Source: Blautia hansenii
GTDB taxonomy: Bacteria; Bacillota; Clostridia; Lachnospirales; Lachnospiraceae
DNA: 64,000 bases
Assembly: GCF_013304445.1 (NCBI RefSeq)
Contig: NZ_JAAITA010000002.1
Coordinates: 215,073 to 279,072, forward strand
Direction: 5' to 3'
Shown piece by piece: positions 44,737 to 54,581 of this stretch. The notes below the pieces were generated by a model that searched no databases, was not told where the DNA came from, and saw only the letters and a list, made by a program, of their open reading frames with translations. Made by a program: the position numbers and the translations under genes. How positions within the stretch are numbered: the first letter of the stretch is position 1; the number at the start of each line of letters is the position of its first letter.

Positions 44737-45616
44737 AATGCTGTATGCCCTCCTTTCTCAGAATAGCGGTTCCGATTCCCTTATCCGTAAAGATTTCCAG
44801 AAGCAGACAATGTTTTATCCTGCCGTCCAGAATATGCACTCTGGAAACGCCTTCCTCAATGGCATCCATACAGTTTTGCAGCTTGGGAATCATACCGCCG
44901 CCCACATTTCCGTTGAAAATCAGTTCCTTTGCCTCTTTTACAAACAACTTGGAAATCAGGCTTTCCGGGTCTTCCGGGTCTTTGTAAACCCCTTCGATAT
45001 CCGTCAGAAATGCCAGTTTTTCCGCATGCATGGCCTTTGCAATGGCACAGGCTGCATCGTCGGCATTGATGTTGTAAGCCGCATAATTATCATCCATACC
45101 AATGGGACACACAATGGGCAGAAAGTCTTTTTCCAGAAGGTCCAGAAGAATCTGGGGATTTACATCCGTAACATTTCCCACAAATCCGATATCCTGCCCC
45201 TGGGAGAACTTCTTCTCTACCCGCAGAAGTCCTCCGTCCTTTCCGCTGAGTCCCACAGCCCGAACCCCCAGGGATTCCACCAGGCTTACCAGTTCCTTAT
45301 TTACTTTTCCCAGCACCATTTCTGCCAGTTCCATGGTTTCCTCGTCCGTTACCCGCAGCCCGTTGACAAATCTGGGCTCTTTTCCCACTTTGCTTACCCA
45401 CTTGCTGATTTCCTTTCCGCCGCCGTGGACAATAATGGGTTTAAATCCCACCAGCTTTAACAGTACCACATCCTGAATGACGCTTTTCTTTAATTCCTCG
45501 TCCACCATGGCACTTCCGCCATATTTCACCACAATAATTTTCCGGTTAAACCGCTGAATATAGGGAAGCGCCTCAATCAGCACCTCTGCTTTGTCAAGAT
45601 ATTTCTGCTTTACCAT
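44723..45616 (-). CDS. argB: N-acetylglutamate kinase
   Basis: A 297-residue amino-acid kinase that phosphorylates N-acetylglutamate. The N-terminal [12 protein letters not shown] holds the catalytic Lys, then [11 protein letters not shown] and [15 protein letters not shown], with the C-terminal [13 protein letters not shown]. The N-terminal helix ([16 protein letters not shown]) that precedes the core is the mark of arginine-inhibited hexameric enzymes, so feedback inhibition by arginine is likely, as known for that subgroup. It follows argJ by 40 nt. Confidence 0.96.
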   Translation of the reverse strand: MVKQKYLDKAEVLIEALPYIQRFNRKIIVVKYGGSAMVDEELKKSVIQDVVLLKLVGFKPIIVHGGGKEISKWVSKVGKEPRFVNGLRVTDEETMELAEMVLGKVNKELVSLVESLGVRAVGLSGKDGGLLRVEKKFSQGQDIGFVGNVTDVNPQILLDLLEKDFLPIVCPIGMDDNYAAYNINADDAACAIAKAMHAEKLAFLTDIEGVYKDPEDPESLISKLFVKEAKELIFNGNVGGGMIPKLQNCMDAIEEGVSRVHILDGRIKHCLLLEIFTDKGIGTAILRKEGIQHYDVQ

Positions 45617-45656
45617 GCTTCTCCCTGCCCTTCTTTTTCTTCTATTCCATAAACCA

Positions 45657-46880
45657 TTAAGACCTGTAATCCGCGTTAATTTTCACATAATCATAAGTCA
45701 AATCACAGCCCCAGGCCACAGCCGATTCCTTTCCCAGCTTGATGTCCGCTGCTGCAGTCACCTGTTTTTCCGAAAGAATTCTGGTAGCTTCCTCCTCACT
45801 GTAATCCACGGCCACTCCGTCCTTTAAAATCTGAATTTTCCCTGCTGCGCTTTCAAAGAACAAATCCACTTTATCGGGGTCAAACTGTGCCCCGGAATAA
45901 CCCATGGCACACAGGATTCTGCCCCAGTTGGCATCATGGCCGAAAACAGCCGCTTTTGTCAGATTCGAGGTTATGACAGATTTTGCCAATGTCACTGCCT
46001 GCTCCTTTGTCTCTGCCCCCGTAATCTTCACTTCAAACAGTGCCGTAGCCCCTTCCCCGTCTGCTGCAATCTGCTTAGCCAGACTTGTATTTACATACAA
46101 AAGAGCCTCTTTAAAAGTTTCATAATCCTGATTTTTCTCGCTAATCAAAGGATTTTCCGCCATGCCGTTTGCCAGCACCAACACGGTATCATTGGTTGAA
46201 GTATCCCCGTCCACAGAAATCATATTGTAGGTATCCTGAACAATTTCACTCAAGGCTTCCTGCAGAAGTTCTTTGGTAATCTGCACGTCTGTGGTGACAA
46301 AGCCCAGCATGGTGCACATATTGGGGTGAATCATGCCGGAACCCTTGCACATGCCGCCTATGGTCACCTTTGCGCCCGAAAGTTCCATTTCTACAGCACA
46401 TTCCTTCCTCACAGTGTCCGTAGTCATAATAGACTGGGCTGCCAGAATTCCCGCCTCTCTGGAATCAGAAAGCACCGGAACCAGCTTTTTTACCCCTTCT
46501 TTTAAGATATCTATGGGAAGCTGCTGTCCGATAACACCTGTAGATGCCACCAAAACTGCCTCTTCCGGTATCTGCAGCGCTTCTGCCGCCGTTTTTGCTG
46601 TTTCCTGACAGTAACTGTACCCTTCTGTTCCAGTACAGGCATTGGCAATACCGCTGTTGCACACAATGGCTTGTGTATATGCTGCGTTATCCACCAAATG
46701 TTTGTCCCATTTCACAGGCGCCGCTTTCACCACATTGGTGGTAAAAGTTCCGGCGGTCTGACATGGTTTCTGACTATACACCATGGCCATATCCTTTTTG
46801 TTTCCCTTTTTAATTCCCGCCGCAAGGCCTGCTGCCAAAAACCCCTTTGGGGCTGTAATGCCGTTCTCTATTACCTTCAT
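45657..46880 (-). CDS. argJ: Ornithine acetyltransferase / amino-acid acetyltransferase
   Basis: A 407-residue bifunctional enzyme that recycles the acetyl group from N-acetylornithine to glutamate. It is made as a precursor and cuts itself before the nucleophilic Thr, here Thr190 in [10 protein letters not shown]. The residue before the cut is Cys where many homologues have Ala. The upstream oxyanion motif TGVIGQQLP (114-122) and CKGSGMI are intact. The presence of argJ means the cyclic acetyl pathway is used and a separate argA is not required. Gap of 37 nt to argC. Confidence 0.96.
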   Translation of the reverse strand: MKVIENGITAPKGFLAAGLAAGIKKGNKKDMAMVYSQKPCQTAGTFTTNVVKAAPVKWDKHLVDNAAYTQAIVCNSGIANACTGTEGYSYCQETAKTAAEALQIPEEAVLVASTGVIGQQLPIDILKEGVKKLVPVLSDSREAGILAAQSIMTTDTVRKECAVEMELSGAKVTIGGMCKGSGMIHPNMCTMLGFVTTDVQITKELLQEALSEIVQDTYNMISVDGDTSTNDTVLVLANGMAENPLISEKNQDYETFKEALLYVNTSLAKQIAADGEGATALFEVKITGAETKEQAVTLAKSVITSNLTKAAVFGHDANWGRILCAMGYSGAQFDPDKVDLFFESAAGKIQILKDGVAVDYSEEEATRILSEKQVTAAADIKLGKESAVAWGCDLTYDYVKINADYRS

Positions 46881-46917
46881 CTTACTGCCTCCTCATCCTA
46901 TCTCTTTCTGAAATGCT

Positions 46918-47958
46918 TTATGGAAACATGGGAACCAGTTCCAGTCCCCTGTTTTCTTTTTCTCCAAACAGCAGATTCATATTCTGCACAGCCTGTCCGG
47001 CCGCCCCTTTTACCAGATTATCAATAGCGCCCATAAGAATAATCCGGTTAGTTCTCGGGTCAATTTTGAAATTTATATCCGTGTAATTGCTTCCCTCTAC
47101 CCAACGGGTCTGGGGTGTCACATCTTTTTCCAGCACACGGACAAATTGCTCTTTTTCATAATATTTGTCATATACGGCCTTTACCTCTTCATAAGATACC
47201 TGTTTTGTCAGAGAAGCGTAGGCTGTCACCAGAATTCCCCGGTTCATGGGAACCAGATGAGGGGTAAAGTTCAGTGTAATTTCTTTTCCTGCGGCATAGC
47301 CCAACTGTTCTTCGATTTCCGGTGTGTGACGGTGACTGGCTACTGCATAAGCCTTCATATTTTCATTGACTTCACAGAACAGATTGTCCAGCTTTGCTCC
47401 TCTTCCAGCCCCGGAAGTACCGGATTTGGCGTCGATAATCAAGGTATTTCCATCAATCAGCCCTTCCTTTACCAGCGGATAACAGGTAAGGATACTGCAG
47501 GTGGTATAACAGCCCGGATTTGCCACCAGCCTCGCCTTTTTTATCTTGTCCCGGTTCATCTCACACAGCCCGTACACAGCCTCCGGCAGAAACTGAGGCG
47601 ATTTGTGGTCTAAACCGTACCATTTTTCATAAACAGACACATCTTTTATACGGAAATCTGCGCTCAGGTCAATTATTTTCACCTTGGAAAGGATTTCTTC
47701 CTTGACCATGGAAGCACACAACCCCTGGGGTGTTGCTGTAAAAATCACATCTACCTGCTCTGCCAATTCCTCCATGTTGTCGTCCAGACAGGTTTCCTCT
47801 ACAATCTGAAACATATTCTGGTAAACCTGGGCATACTTCTTATCAATGTAGCTTCTGGACCCATACCATTTGATTTCCGCATTTCCATGCCCCTTTAAAA
47901 GCCGGACCAATTCCTGTCCCGCATATCCGGTTGCACCGATAATTCCCACCTTAATCAT
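46918..47958 (-). CDS. argC: N-acetyl-gamma-glutamyl-phosphate reductase
   Basis: A 346-residue NADPH-dependent reductase, third step of arginine synthesis. The Rossmann loop is GIIGATGYAGQEL (5-17), the catalytic Cys150 lies in ANPGCYTT, and a conserved His lies in ASHRHTPEIEEQLG. ATG 47958 gives the family N-terminus MIKVGIIG; the longer frame from 47973 adds five residues and its ribosome site is too close. It is the first gene of argCJBD. A promoter with an ARG-box-like operator lies about 110 nt upstream. Confidence 0.96.
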   Translation of the reverse strand: MIKVGIIGATGYAGQELVRLLKGHGNAEIKWYGSRSYIDKKYAQVYQNMFQIVEETCLDDNMEELAEQVDVIFTATPQGLCASMVKEEILSKVKIIDLSADFRIKDVSVYEKWYGLDHKSPQFLPEAVYGLCEMNRDKIKKARLVANPGCYTTCSILTCYPLVKEGLIDGNTLIIDAKSGTSGAGRGAKLDNLFCEVNENMKAYAVASHRHTPEIEEQLGYAAGKEITLNFTPHLVPMNRGILVTAYASLTKQVSYEEVKAVYDKYYEKEQFVRVLEKDVTPQTRWVEGSNYTDINFKIDPRTNRIILMGAIDNLVKGAAGQAVQNMNLLFGEKENRGLELVPMFP

Positions 47959-48062
47959 AGCCTTATCCCTCATTTCCTGTTTTTTTCATCATACTCCTGA
48001 TTCTTTTGCTCTGCAAGAAAAGACTGCACTGCTTTCTCTCCCTGCATATTTTTATAAATTTT

Positions 48063-48076
48063 TGAATAATTATACA
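48063..48076 (-). promoter_or_regulatory. ARG-box-like operator at argC
   Basis: The minus strand reads TGTATAATTATTCA, which fits the ArgR/AhrC half-site pattern TGNAT-WWWW-ATNCA at every fixed position. It covers the argC -10 box, a position for repression by arginine-bound ArgR. The regulator gene is not in the window. Confidence 0.6.
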
Positions 48077-48097
48077 TCCATATTTTTGTATATGCAA
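48069..48097 (-). promoter_or_regulatory. argCJBD promoter
   Basis: On the minus strand TTGCAT (48097-48092), 17-nt spacer, TATAAT (48074-48069). The 369-nt region 47974-48342 between divergent argC and argG holds this promoter, the argG promoter and their ARG-box-like sites. I see no gene in it. Confidence 0.75.
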
Positions 48098-48247
48098 GTG
48101 TTTTTTCTGAAATTTTCTGTTTTTTCCAGATTACCCTTCTCTTTAAAACCCCTTATATAAATAGGATATTCCAGAATAATATCTGTTATAACCGCCATGC
48201 ATATCTTTTCATCCCAGTAAATTTTTTTATTTTTTTGCATTTTCCTA

Positions 48248-48276
48248 TTGCATAATTATAATTTTTGTTGTATATT
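48248..48276 (+). promoter_or_regulatory. argG promoter with overlapping ARG-box-like site
   Basis: TTGCAT (48248-48253), 17-nt spacer, TATATT (48271-48276). The sequence TGCATAATTATAAT at 48249-48262 matches the ARG-box pattern except for its last two bases and overlaps the -35 box. Downstream in the leader, TCACA and TGTGA (48306-48324) can pair as a small hairpin before the ribosome site. Confidence 0.7.
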
Positions 48277-48342
48277 AATACCAACGAAGGCGAAACAAAA
48301 AAATTTCACATAGCAAACCTGTGATAAAGGAGGATATTTATT

Positions 48343-49569
48343 ATGAAAGAAAAAGTAATTCTGGCATATTCCGGCGGACTGGACACTACCGCGTTAATTC
48401 CATGGTTAAAGGAAAATTTTGATTACGAGGTTATCTGCTGCTGTATCGACTGTGGTCAGGGCGCAGAATTAGACGGACTGGAAGAACGCGCTGCACTTTC
48501 CGGCGCTTCCAAATTATATATTGAAGATATTGTTGATGAATTCTGTGATGACTACATTGTTCCCTGCGTACAGGCCGGCGCTGTGTATGAGCACAAATAC
48601 CTTCTTGGTACTTCCATGGCTCGTCCCGGCATCGCAAAACGTCTGGTAGAAATTGCAAGAAAAGAAGGAGCTTCCGCTATCTGTCACGGTGCAACCGGCA
48701 AAGGAAATGACCAGATTCGTTTCGAGCTGGGAATTAAGGCTCTGGCACCTGATTTAAAAATTATTGCCCCATGGCGTATGACTGATGTGTGGACCATGCA
48801 GTCCCGTGAAGACGAAATTGCTTACTGCAAAGCTCACGGAATTGACCTCCCCTTTGACGCAAGCCACAGCTACAGCCGTGACAGAAACTTATGGCATATC
48901 AGTCATGAAGGCCTGGAACTGGAAGACCCTGCTGCTGAACCAAACTACGATGATTTGCTGGTTTTAGGTGTGACTCCGCAGAAAGCACCGGACAAAGAAA
49001 CAGAAGTGACCATGACATTTGAAGCAGGTGTTCCGAAAACTTTAAACGGCAAAGCCATGAAGGTATCTGAAATCATCACGGAACTGAACAAATTAGGCGG
49101 AGAAAACGGTATCGGTATTATTGATATTGTGGAGAACCGTGTGGTAGGCATGAAATCCCGCGGCGTATATGAGACACCGGGCGGAACTATTCTCATGGAA
49201 GCCCATGACCAGTTGGAAGAACTGATTCTGGACCGTGATACCATGGAAATGAAGAAAAAGCTGGGCAGCCAGTTTGCACAGATTGTATATGAAGGAAAAT
49301 GGTTCACACCTCTTCGTGAAGCCATTCAGGCCTTTGTGGAATCCACACAGAAATACGTTACAGGAGAAGTAAAGTTCAAACTGTATAAAGGCAACATCAT
49401 CAAAGCCGGCACAACTTCTCCTTACAGCTTATACGACGAATCTCTGGCCTCCTTTACTACCGGTGATTTATATGACCACCACGATGCCGACGGCTTCATC
49501 ACCTTATTCGGACTTCCGTTAAAGGTTCGGGCTATGAAAATGGCAGAAGCTGAAAAAAACCAGAAATAA
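48343..49569 (+). CDS. argG: Argininosuccinate synthase
   Basis: A 408-residue ATP-dependent ligase joining citrulline and aspartate. The ATP pyrophosphatase loop is AYSGGLDT (8-15). [15 protein letters not shown] near 120-135 and the substrate-binding [17 protein letters not shown] around 180 are intact. The ATG has AAAGGAGG upstream. argH, argF and carAB are not in the window. The gene is divergent from argCJBD and ends in a strong shared terminator. Confidence 0.97.
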   Translation: MKEKVILAYSGGLDTTALIPWLKENFDYEVICCCIDCGQGAELDGLEERAALSGASKLYIEDIVDEFCDDYIVPCVQAGAVYEHKYLLGTSMARPGIAKRLVEIARKEGASAICHGATGKGNDQIRFELGIKALAPDLKIIAPWRMTDVWTMQSREDEIAYCKAHGIDLPFDASHSYSRDRNLWHISHEGLELEDPAAEPNYDDLLVLGVTPQKAPDKETEVTMTFEAGVPKTLNGKAMKVSEIITELNKLGGENGIGIIDIVENRVVGMKSRGVYETPGGTILMEAHDQLEELILDRDTMEMKKKLGSQFAQIVYEGKWFTPLREAIQAFVESTQKYVTGEVKFKLYKGNIIKAGTTSPYSLYDESLASFTTGDLYDHHDADGFITLFGLPLKVRAMKMAEAEKNQK

Positions 49570-49606
49570 GACTCACTTTCGATAAAGGAAATTTATTTTC
49601 CGCATA

Positions 49607-49653
49607 AAAATCTCCCCACCAGAACACGCACCCTCTGGTGGGGAGATTTTTTA
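49607..49653. terminator. Bidirectional terminator between argG and hflX
   Basis: An almost perfect 18-bp inverted repeat (AAAAATCTCCCCACCAGA and its complement) with about a 10-nt loop. The A/T ends give a T-tract on either strand, so it serves convergent argG (+) and hflX (-). Confidence 0.93.
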
Positions 49654-49660
49654 TTCTTCT

Positions 49661-50911
49661 TTATTTTCCGCCGATTCTTCCATAAATATCCCGGGGCACT
49701 CTGGCCTTCACCGCAATGCCCTCATCGGTGTACTCCTCTGAAATCAGTTGTCCGTACTTGCGTATAAGCTGCAGTTGTCCCGCTTCCCGGTAATCCAGCA
49801 CGCGCTCAATATAAATCTGGTCTTCGGTAAGCAATTTCTCCAGCACAGCCTTCAATTCCTCCAGCCCCTGTCCAGTCTTCACCGCGGTCTTAATCACATA
49901 GTCTGCCCTAAAGTCCCGAAAAATTCCTGCGTCCGACAATCTGTCCTGTTTGTTAAAAAGGGTGACAATCTTCTTATCCTGTACCCCCAGTTCCTGAAGA
50001 GTTTCATACACCACATACATCTGCTCCTCCATCTGGGGATTGGAGGCATCTACCACATGAATAATAAAATCCGCATATTTTGCCTCTTCCAGGGTACTCT
50101 TAAAAGCCTCGATTAAATGATGGGGCAGTTTCCGTATAAAGCCTACGGTATCTGTCAGATAAATTTTCTGTTTTCCCGGCAGTTCCAGCACTCTGGTTGT
50201 AGGGTCCAGAGTGGCAAACAGCTTATCCTCCTCCAATACACAGGCGTCCGTAAGCGTATTTAAAAGTGTAGACTTTCCTGCGTTGGTATACCCTACAATA
50301 GCGGCTGTTCGGATATTTTCCCGCTTTCGCCCCTCTCGCAGCAGTTCCCGGTGCCGTTTTACCTGCTCCAAATCCTTTCTTAGCTGAGAAATGCGAGACT
50401 TAATCAAACGTCTGTCCACTTCCAGCTTTTTCTCTCCCGGACCTCTGGTACCGATTCCTCCGCCCAGCCTGGACATGGCAGTTCCCATCCCGGTAAGTCT
50501 GGCCGCCCGGTAACGAAGCTGGGCCAGTTCCACCTGTATTTTTCCCTCGCTGGTATTGGCTCTGGCAGCAAAAATATCCAGAATCACTACCGTCCTGTCC
50601 ATGATTTTCAGTCCCAGTTCTCTCTCCAGGTTGTTCATCTGAGAAGGGGAAAGTTCATCATCGCATACAATGCCTGTAGCGTCATAAGCGTCTGCCGCCA
50701 TACGAATTTCTTCCAGTTTTCCCGTGCCTACATAATATCCCGGATGAATGGCTTCCCGGCTCTGTATCACTGTCCCCACCGTCACGGCTCCTGCGGTTTT
50801 TACCAGTTCTTCCAGCTCTTTTAAAGATTCTTCCGTGTCATCCCCGTCCTGGGTCTGCACACCTACTAAAATCACTCGTTCCTGTTCTTCCTTTAATTCA
50901 TATAAATCCAT
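49661..50911 (-). CDS. hflX: HflX, ribosome-associated GTPase
   Basis: A 416-residue GTPase. The N-terminal HflX domain has QSREAIHPGYYVGTGKLEEI and the glycine-rich linker GGGIGTRGPGEKKLEVDRR. The G domain has G1 GYTNAGKSTLLN, G3 DTVGFI and G4 NKQD. HflX splits stalled or hibernating 70S ribosomes and in some bacteria gives tolerance to heat and macrolides. The ATG has AGGAG 6 nt upstream. The 235 nt upstream contains TATAAT-like sequences but no well-spaced promoter I would defend. Confidence 0.96.
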   Translation of the reverse strand: MDLYELKEEQERVILVGVQTQDGDDTEESLKELEELVKTAGAVTVGTVIQSREAIHPGYYVGTGKLEEIRMAADAYDATGIVCDDELSPSQMNNLERELGLKIMDRTVVILDIFAARANTSEGKIQVELAQLRYRAARLTGMGTAMSRLGGGIGTRGPGEKKLEVDRRLIKSRISQLRKDLEQVKRHRELLREGRKRENIRTAAIVGYTNAGKSTLLNTLTDACVLEEDKLFATLDPTTRVLELPGKQKIYLTDTVGFIRKLPHHLIEAFKSTLEEAKYADFIIHVVDASNPQMEEQMYVVYETLQELGVQDKKIVTLFNKQDRLSDAGIFRDFRADYVIKTAVKTGQGLEELKAVLEKLLTEDQIYIERVLDYREAGQLQLIRKYGQLISEEYTDEGIAVKARVPRDIYGRIGGK

Positions 50912-51116
50912 ACAACTCTCCTGTCCTGTTTTCTTGCCTTTATGATACTTCCTTCTTTTCTTTCCCGCAAGCCCCCACCCTCTTTTCTGTGATTATTATA
51001 TAATTCGTACAGAAAATCTATGATCTTTCCACTGTTTTTTCTATACTTTTTCTAGTATATTGTCTCTTAGAAAATGTAGTAAAACCAACCCGTGGTTCTG
51101 ATACCTATATCTTTGA

Positions 51117-51146
51117 CAAAAGGGCTGTCGCCAGTGCGACAGCCCT
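51117..51146 (-). terminator. Terminator of the glmM-TPR unit
   Basis: An 11-bp stem (AGGGCTGTCGC/GCGACAGCCCT) with a 4-nt loop is followed on the minus strand by TTTTGTC. It touches the stop codon of the TPR gene. Confidence 0.85.
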
Positions 51147-52178
51147 CTATCTTGTCTGCAAAAAATAATTTTCTCTCACTGCTTCTTCATCTGCAGGATA
51201 CTGTTTCAGATATTCCTGCATTTTTGTTTTGGCAGTGGCAAAATCTTTCTGCTTTTCATAAATCACAATCTCATTAAACAAAAGTGCCTGCTGCACTTCT
51301 TTATCCTTTTCTTTCAGGCCCTTCTCTACGTAGGAAAGCGCACCGGTATAATCCTCCTGCTTGACAGAACAGTAAGCAAGCCCATTATATCCTTCTGCCT
51401 CAAGTCCCTTCTGCTGCAGACATTTCTGATATATGTCAGAAGCTTTTTGGGGCTCGCCTGCGTCCAGATACACCTTCCCCAAATACACCAATGCAGGCGC
51501 ATATTCTTCCTTCCACGCTTTTTTCAGCATTTTCTCGGCTTTCTCATATTCTTCCAGATAATAGTACACTCTGCCTTCATTATAAGAATCCTCTGCCGAT
51601 TTTGCCTTAATTTCCAGAGCGCTTTCCAGATAAGCGCTGCCGTCTGCATTCAAGTCACAGGACTTGTAAACCTTATAGACATCCAGATAGTCCTCATAGT
51701 CATCTGAACCCGACACCACTCTGGAAAAATCACTGTGCGCCTTCTTATATTCATCCATGTGCAGGTAAGCGCTTCCTCTTAAAAAGTAAGCGTCTTTTTT
51801 CTTCTGAAGTTTTAAGAGTTCCTCACAGGTTTCCACACATTTCTGATATTCGCCCTGATGATACAGGGCATCTGCCAGGTAAAAATATAAATCTGTCTTT
51901 AAGGCTTTTTCCGAACGTTCCGTCAATCCCAAAGCAGTCGTAAAAGCTTCCTGCGCCTTATCAAAAATCCCCTGCTCCGTCCAGGCAATGCCGATTCCTC
52001 TCCAGGACTGCACTCCATGGCCGCCTTCAGAGATGGCATTTTGAAAATTTTCGATAGCCTGAGTATACTCCTGTTTTTTCAGATTTTCCAGCCCGGTCTC
52101 ATATTCCGTCGGTTCACTGCCTTTACATCCGGCCAGCAGACACAGCACAACTGCCGCCAAAACAATTTTCTTTTTCAC
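51147..52178 (-). CDS. Tetratricopeptide-repeat lipoprotein
   Basis: A 343-residue exported lipoprotein. The signal peptide ends in the lipobox LLAGCKGS (Cys18). The rest is about eight TPR-type helical repeats with the usual spacing of small and aromatic residues, for example AIENFQNAISEGG, AQEAFTTALGL, YFLRGSAYLHMDEYKKAHSDF and ALVYLGKVYLDAG. TPR arrays bind protein partners; no enzymatic domain is present. It begins at GTG 18 nt after glmM and is transcribed with it. Anchoring or assembling cell-envelope proteins is plausible but not shown. Confidence 0.88.
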   Translation of the reverse strand: MKKKIVLAAVVLCLLAGCKGSEPTEYETGLENLKKQEYTQAIENFQNAISEGGHGVQSWRGIGIAWTEQGIFDKAQEAFTTALGLTERSEKALKTDLYFYLADALYHQGEYQKCVETCEELLKLQKKKDAYFLRGSAYLHMDEYKKAHSDFSRVVSGSDDYEDYLDVYKVYKSCDLNADGSAYLESALEIKAKSAEDSYNEGRVYYYLEEYEKAEKMLKKAWKEEYAPALVYLGKVYLDAGEPQKASDIYQKCLQQKGLEAEGYNGLAYCSVKQEDYTGALSYVEKGLKEKDKEVQQALLFNEIVIYEKQKDFATAKTKMQEYLKQYPADEEAVRENYFLQTR

Positions 52179-52196
52179 CCGTTTAACCCCGTTTCC

Positions 52197-53543
52197 TTAT
52201 TCGGCAATGAGATTTTCAGCCCGCATAGCTTCCACAACCTTATCTGCATATTCTTTGCAGACTGCGTCGGTAGCGGCTTCCACCATAACGCGAATCAATG
52301 GTTCTGTGCCGCTTTCCCTTACCAGAATTCTGCCTTCATCTCCAAGGGCTTTCTCCACCTCAGCCACAGCTTCTGTCACCTTCTGATTTTCCCTTGCCGT
52401 TTTTTTATCATAAACTCTTACATTCTTCAGCACCTGAGGATAAATGACAACCTCTCTTGTCAGTGTGCTCAATGGCACTTTTTTCTCGATAATGACTTCC
52501 ATAAGCTTCAGAGAAGTCAGGATTCCGTCTCCTGTTGTGGCATGTTTGGAAAAGATAATGTGCCCGGACTGTTCTCCGCCAATGGAATGTCCGTTTGCCA
52601 TCATATTTTCGCACACATACTTGTCGCCTACCGCAGTTTTCTCATAGCGGATGCCTTCTCTGTCACAAGCCTTGTACAGACCCAGATTGGACATAACTGT
52701 TGTCACAATGGTATTGTTGTTTAACTGTCCGCATTCCTTCATATACTTGCCGCAGACATAGAGAATCAAATCTCCGTTTACTTCTTCTCCCTTATCGTCC
52801 ACTGCAATACAGCGGTCTGCATCTCCGTCATAGGCAAATCCCACGTCCAGGCCTTTTTCTATTACAAATTTTTTCAGTTCATTGATGTGTGTGGAACCGC
52901 AGTTTGTATTAATATTGGTTCCATTCGGATTGTTATGAATTACATAAGTTTTGGCGCCCAGCGCGTCAAACACACTTTTGGCAATAGCCGAAGCGCTTCC
53001 GTTTGAGCAGTCCAGACCAATACGCATATTTTTAAACGCTCTGGTTGGAATAGAAATCAGATAGCCAATATAACGGTTTCTTCCCGCTGAAAAGTCTACG
53101 GTGCGTCCGATGTTCTCCCTTTTTGCCAGAGGCAGTTCTTCCATTTCTCCATCAATATAGGCCTCAATCTGGGCTTCCACAGAGGCGTCCATCTTCTGTC
53201 CGTTTCCGTTGATAATCTTAATGCCATTGTCATAGAAAGGATTGTGACTGGCAGAAATCATAATACCGCAGTCAAAATTCTCCGTGCGCACCACATAGGA
53301 CACGCTGGGGGTTGTGGTTACATGAAGAAGGTATACATCTGCCCCTGATGCCGTCAATCCGGCCACCAGAGAGTATTCAAACATATAGCTGCTTCTTCTG
53401 GTATCTTTTCCGATTACAATCTGCGCTTTATGTTCTTTGCCGAAATACCAGCCCAGAAATCTTCCCACTTTAAAAGCATGTTCCACGGTCAAATTCACAT
53501 TTGCCTCGCCACGAAAGCCGTCCGTTCCAAAATATTTACCCAT
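52197..53543 (-). CDS. glmM: Phosphoglucosamine mutase
   Basis: A 448-residue enzyme that turns glucosamine-6-phosphate into glucosamine-1-phosphate for peptidoglycan and teichoic acid precursors. The N-terminal KYFGTDGFRGEAN, active-site phosphoserine (Ser99) in MISASHNPFYDNG, metal loop DGDADRCIA and C-terminal RESGTEPLIRVM are all present. ATG 53543 has AAGGAG upstream; an earlier frame adds seven residues. In many Firmicutes glmM follows cdaA-cdaR and binds CdaA; here it is in a separate unit with a TPR lipoprotein. Confidence 0.97.
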   Translation of the reverse strand: MGKYFGTDGFRGEANVNLTVEHAFKVGRFLGWYFGKEHKAQIVIGKDTRRSSYMFEYSLVAGLTASGADVYLLHVTTTPSVSYVVRTENFDCGIMISASHNPFYDNGIKIINGNGQKMDASVEAQIEAYIDGEMEELPLAKRENIGRTVDFSAGRNRYIGYLISIPTRAFKNMRIGLDCSNGSASAIAKSVFDALGAKTYVIHNNPNGTNINTNCGSTHINELKKFVIEKGLDVGFAYDGDADRCIAVDDKGEEVNGDLILYVCGKYMKECGQLNNNTIVTTVMSNLGLYKACDREGIRYEKTAVGDKYVCENMMANGHSIGGEQSGHIIFSKHATTGDGILTSLKLMEVIIEKKVPLSTLTREVVIYPQVLKNVRVYDKKTARENQKVTEAVAEVEKALGDEGRILVRESGTEPLIRVMVEAATDAVCKEYADKVVEAMRAENLIAE

Positions 53544-53597
53544 AACTCGCTCCTTTTTACACAATCATTCATTTTTTTTATCTTTTTGTCATTTACT

Positions 53598-53626
53598 AAG
53601 ATAACACAAAATTCCGATTATGAAAA
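53598..53626 (-). promoter_or_regulatory. Probable glmM promoter
   Basis: On the minus strand TTTTCA (53626-53621), 17-nt spacer ending TGT, TATCTT (53603-53598). Boxes are 4/6 matches each, helped by the TGn extension. It overlaps the end of the nucleotidyltransferase gene. Confidence 0.45.
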
Positions 53627-54541
53627 GAGTTCTTCTTTATATACCCCTTTTTTCACCAGTTCTTTAAAGGATTCCATTACTTTTTCTTTGTCTTCCTGAT
53701 ACGTTACGCCAAACCAGGTGTCATGTGTCTTCAGAACCGCTACCTCTGCTTTATTTTCCTGAATCAACTGATCAACCACTGCCGGAAGCAAGTATTCTTT
53801 CTTGATTTCGCCTGGTTTCACTTCTGCTAAAAAGTCCACAAAACCTTTTTCCAGAACTTCTAAAAATTCCGGTGTCAGTCCCCACATATTCATGGAAACC
53901 AGAGTCTGGGAATCCAGTGGTGTCTTTGCTCCTGTTTCTTCGTCTACAGCCGCAGGACCTGCCGGTGTTTTCTGAATATTGTAGGTTTCTGTAATACCTA
54001 CCAGTTTTTTGTTTTCATCTAAAGTGCAGACCCCTCTTGTCACACCGCCGTTATCACTTAAGGTATTTTCCAGAATAAAGCCTGCCATACAGATATCCAT
54101 CTTTTCTGCTGCCGTTTTTTCTTCTACCAGATAGTCGTGAATTTTCACAAACGCTTCTTTTCCGTAATAGTCATCCGCATTAATAACAATAAACGGCTCA
54201 GTAATGACCTTTTTGGCTGCCAGTACTGCGTGTCCGGTTCCCCATGGCTTGGTACGGTCCGCAGGGCAGGTATAGCCTTCCGGCAAATCGTTGATATCCT
54301 GGTACACATATTCTACCTCTGTGATTTTCTCGATTCTGTTCCCGATAATACTGCGGAACTCTTCTTCAATATCCTTGCGGATAATAAAAACCACCTTGTT
54401 GAATCCGGCTTCCAGGGCATCATGAATGGAGTAATCCATAATAATTTCTCCGCTTGGTCCTACCTGTGCAAGCTGTTTAATTCCCTTTCCGAAGCGGCTT
54501 CCGATTCCTGCAGCCATAATTACTAATGCTGTTTTCTTCAT
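53618..54541 (-). CDS. Sugar-phosphate nucleotidyltransferase family protein
   Basis: A 307-residue protein of the NTP-transferase superfamily. The N-terminal loop is MAAGIGSRFGKGIKQL, close to the GXGXR pyrophosphorylase signature. The metal Asp lies in IVINADDYYGKEAF and a purine/pyrimidine contact region is KPWGTGHAVLAA. It lacks the hexapeptide repeat domain of GlmU. The substrate is not evident; related proteins activate hexose phosphates. It lies between prfA (40 nt after) and glmM in the same direction. A role in cell-surface sugar supply is likely but inferred. Confidence 0.88.
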   Translation of the reverse strand: MKKTALVIMAAGIGSRFGKGIKQLAQVGPSGEIIMDYSIHDALEAGFNKVVFIIRKDIEEEFRSIIGNRIEKITEVEYVYQDINDLPEGYTCPADRTKPWGTGHAVLAAKKVITEPFIVINADDYYGKEAFVKIHDYLVEEKTAAEKMDICMAGFILENTLSDNGGVTRGVCTLDENKKLVGITETYNIQKTPAGPAAVDEETGAKTPLDSQTLVSMNMWGLTPEFLEVLEKGFVDFLAEVKPGEIKKEYLLPAVVDQLIQENKAEVAVLKTHDTWFGVTYQEDKEKVMESFKELVKKGVYKEELFS

Positions 54542-54581
54542 AATTGTACTTCTCCTTACTTTGAAAAATTCTCTCTATCTG

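Noticed and set aside
50912..51116. Promoter for hflX around TATAAT-like sequences
   Set aside because: Several TATA-like boxes exist in this AT-rich gap but none has an acceptable -35 at 16-18 nt, so a single call would be arbitrary.
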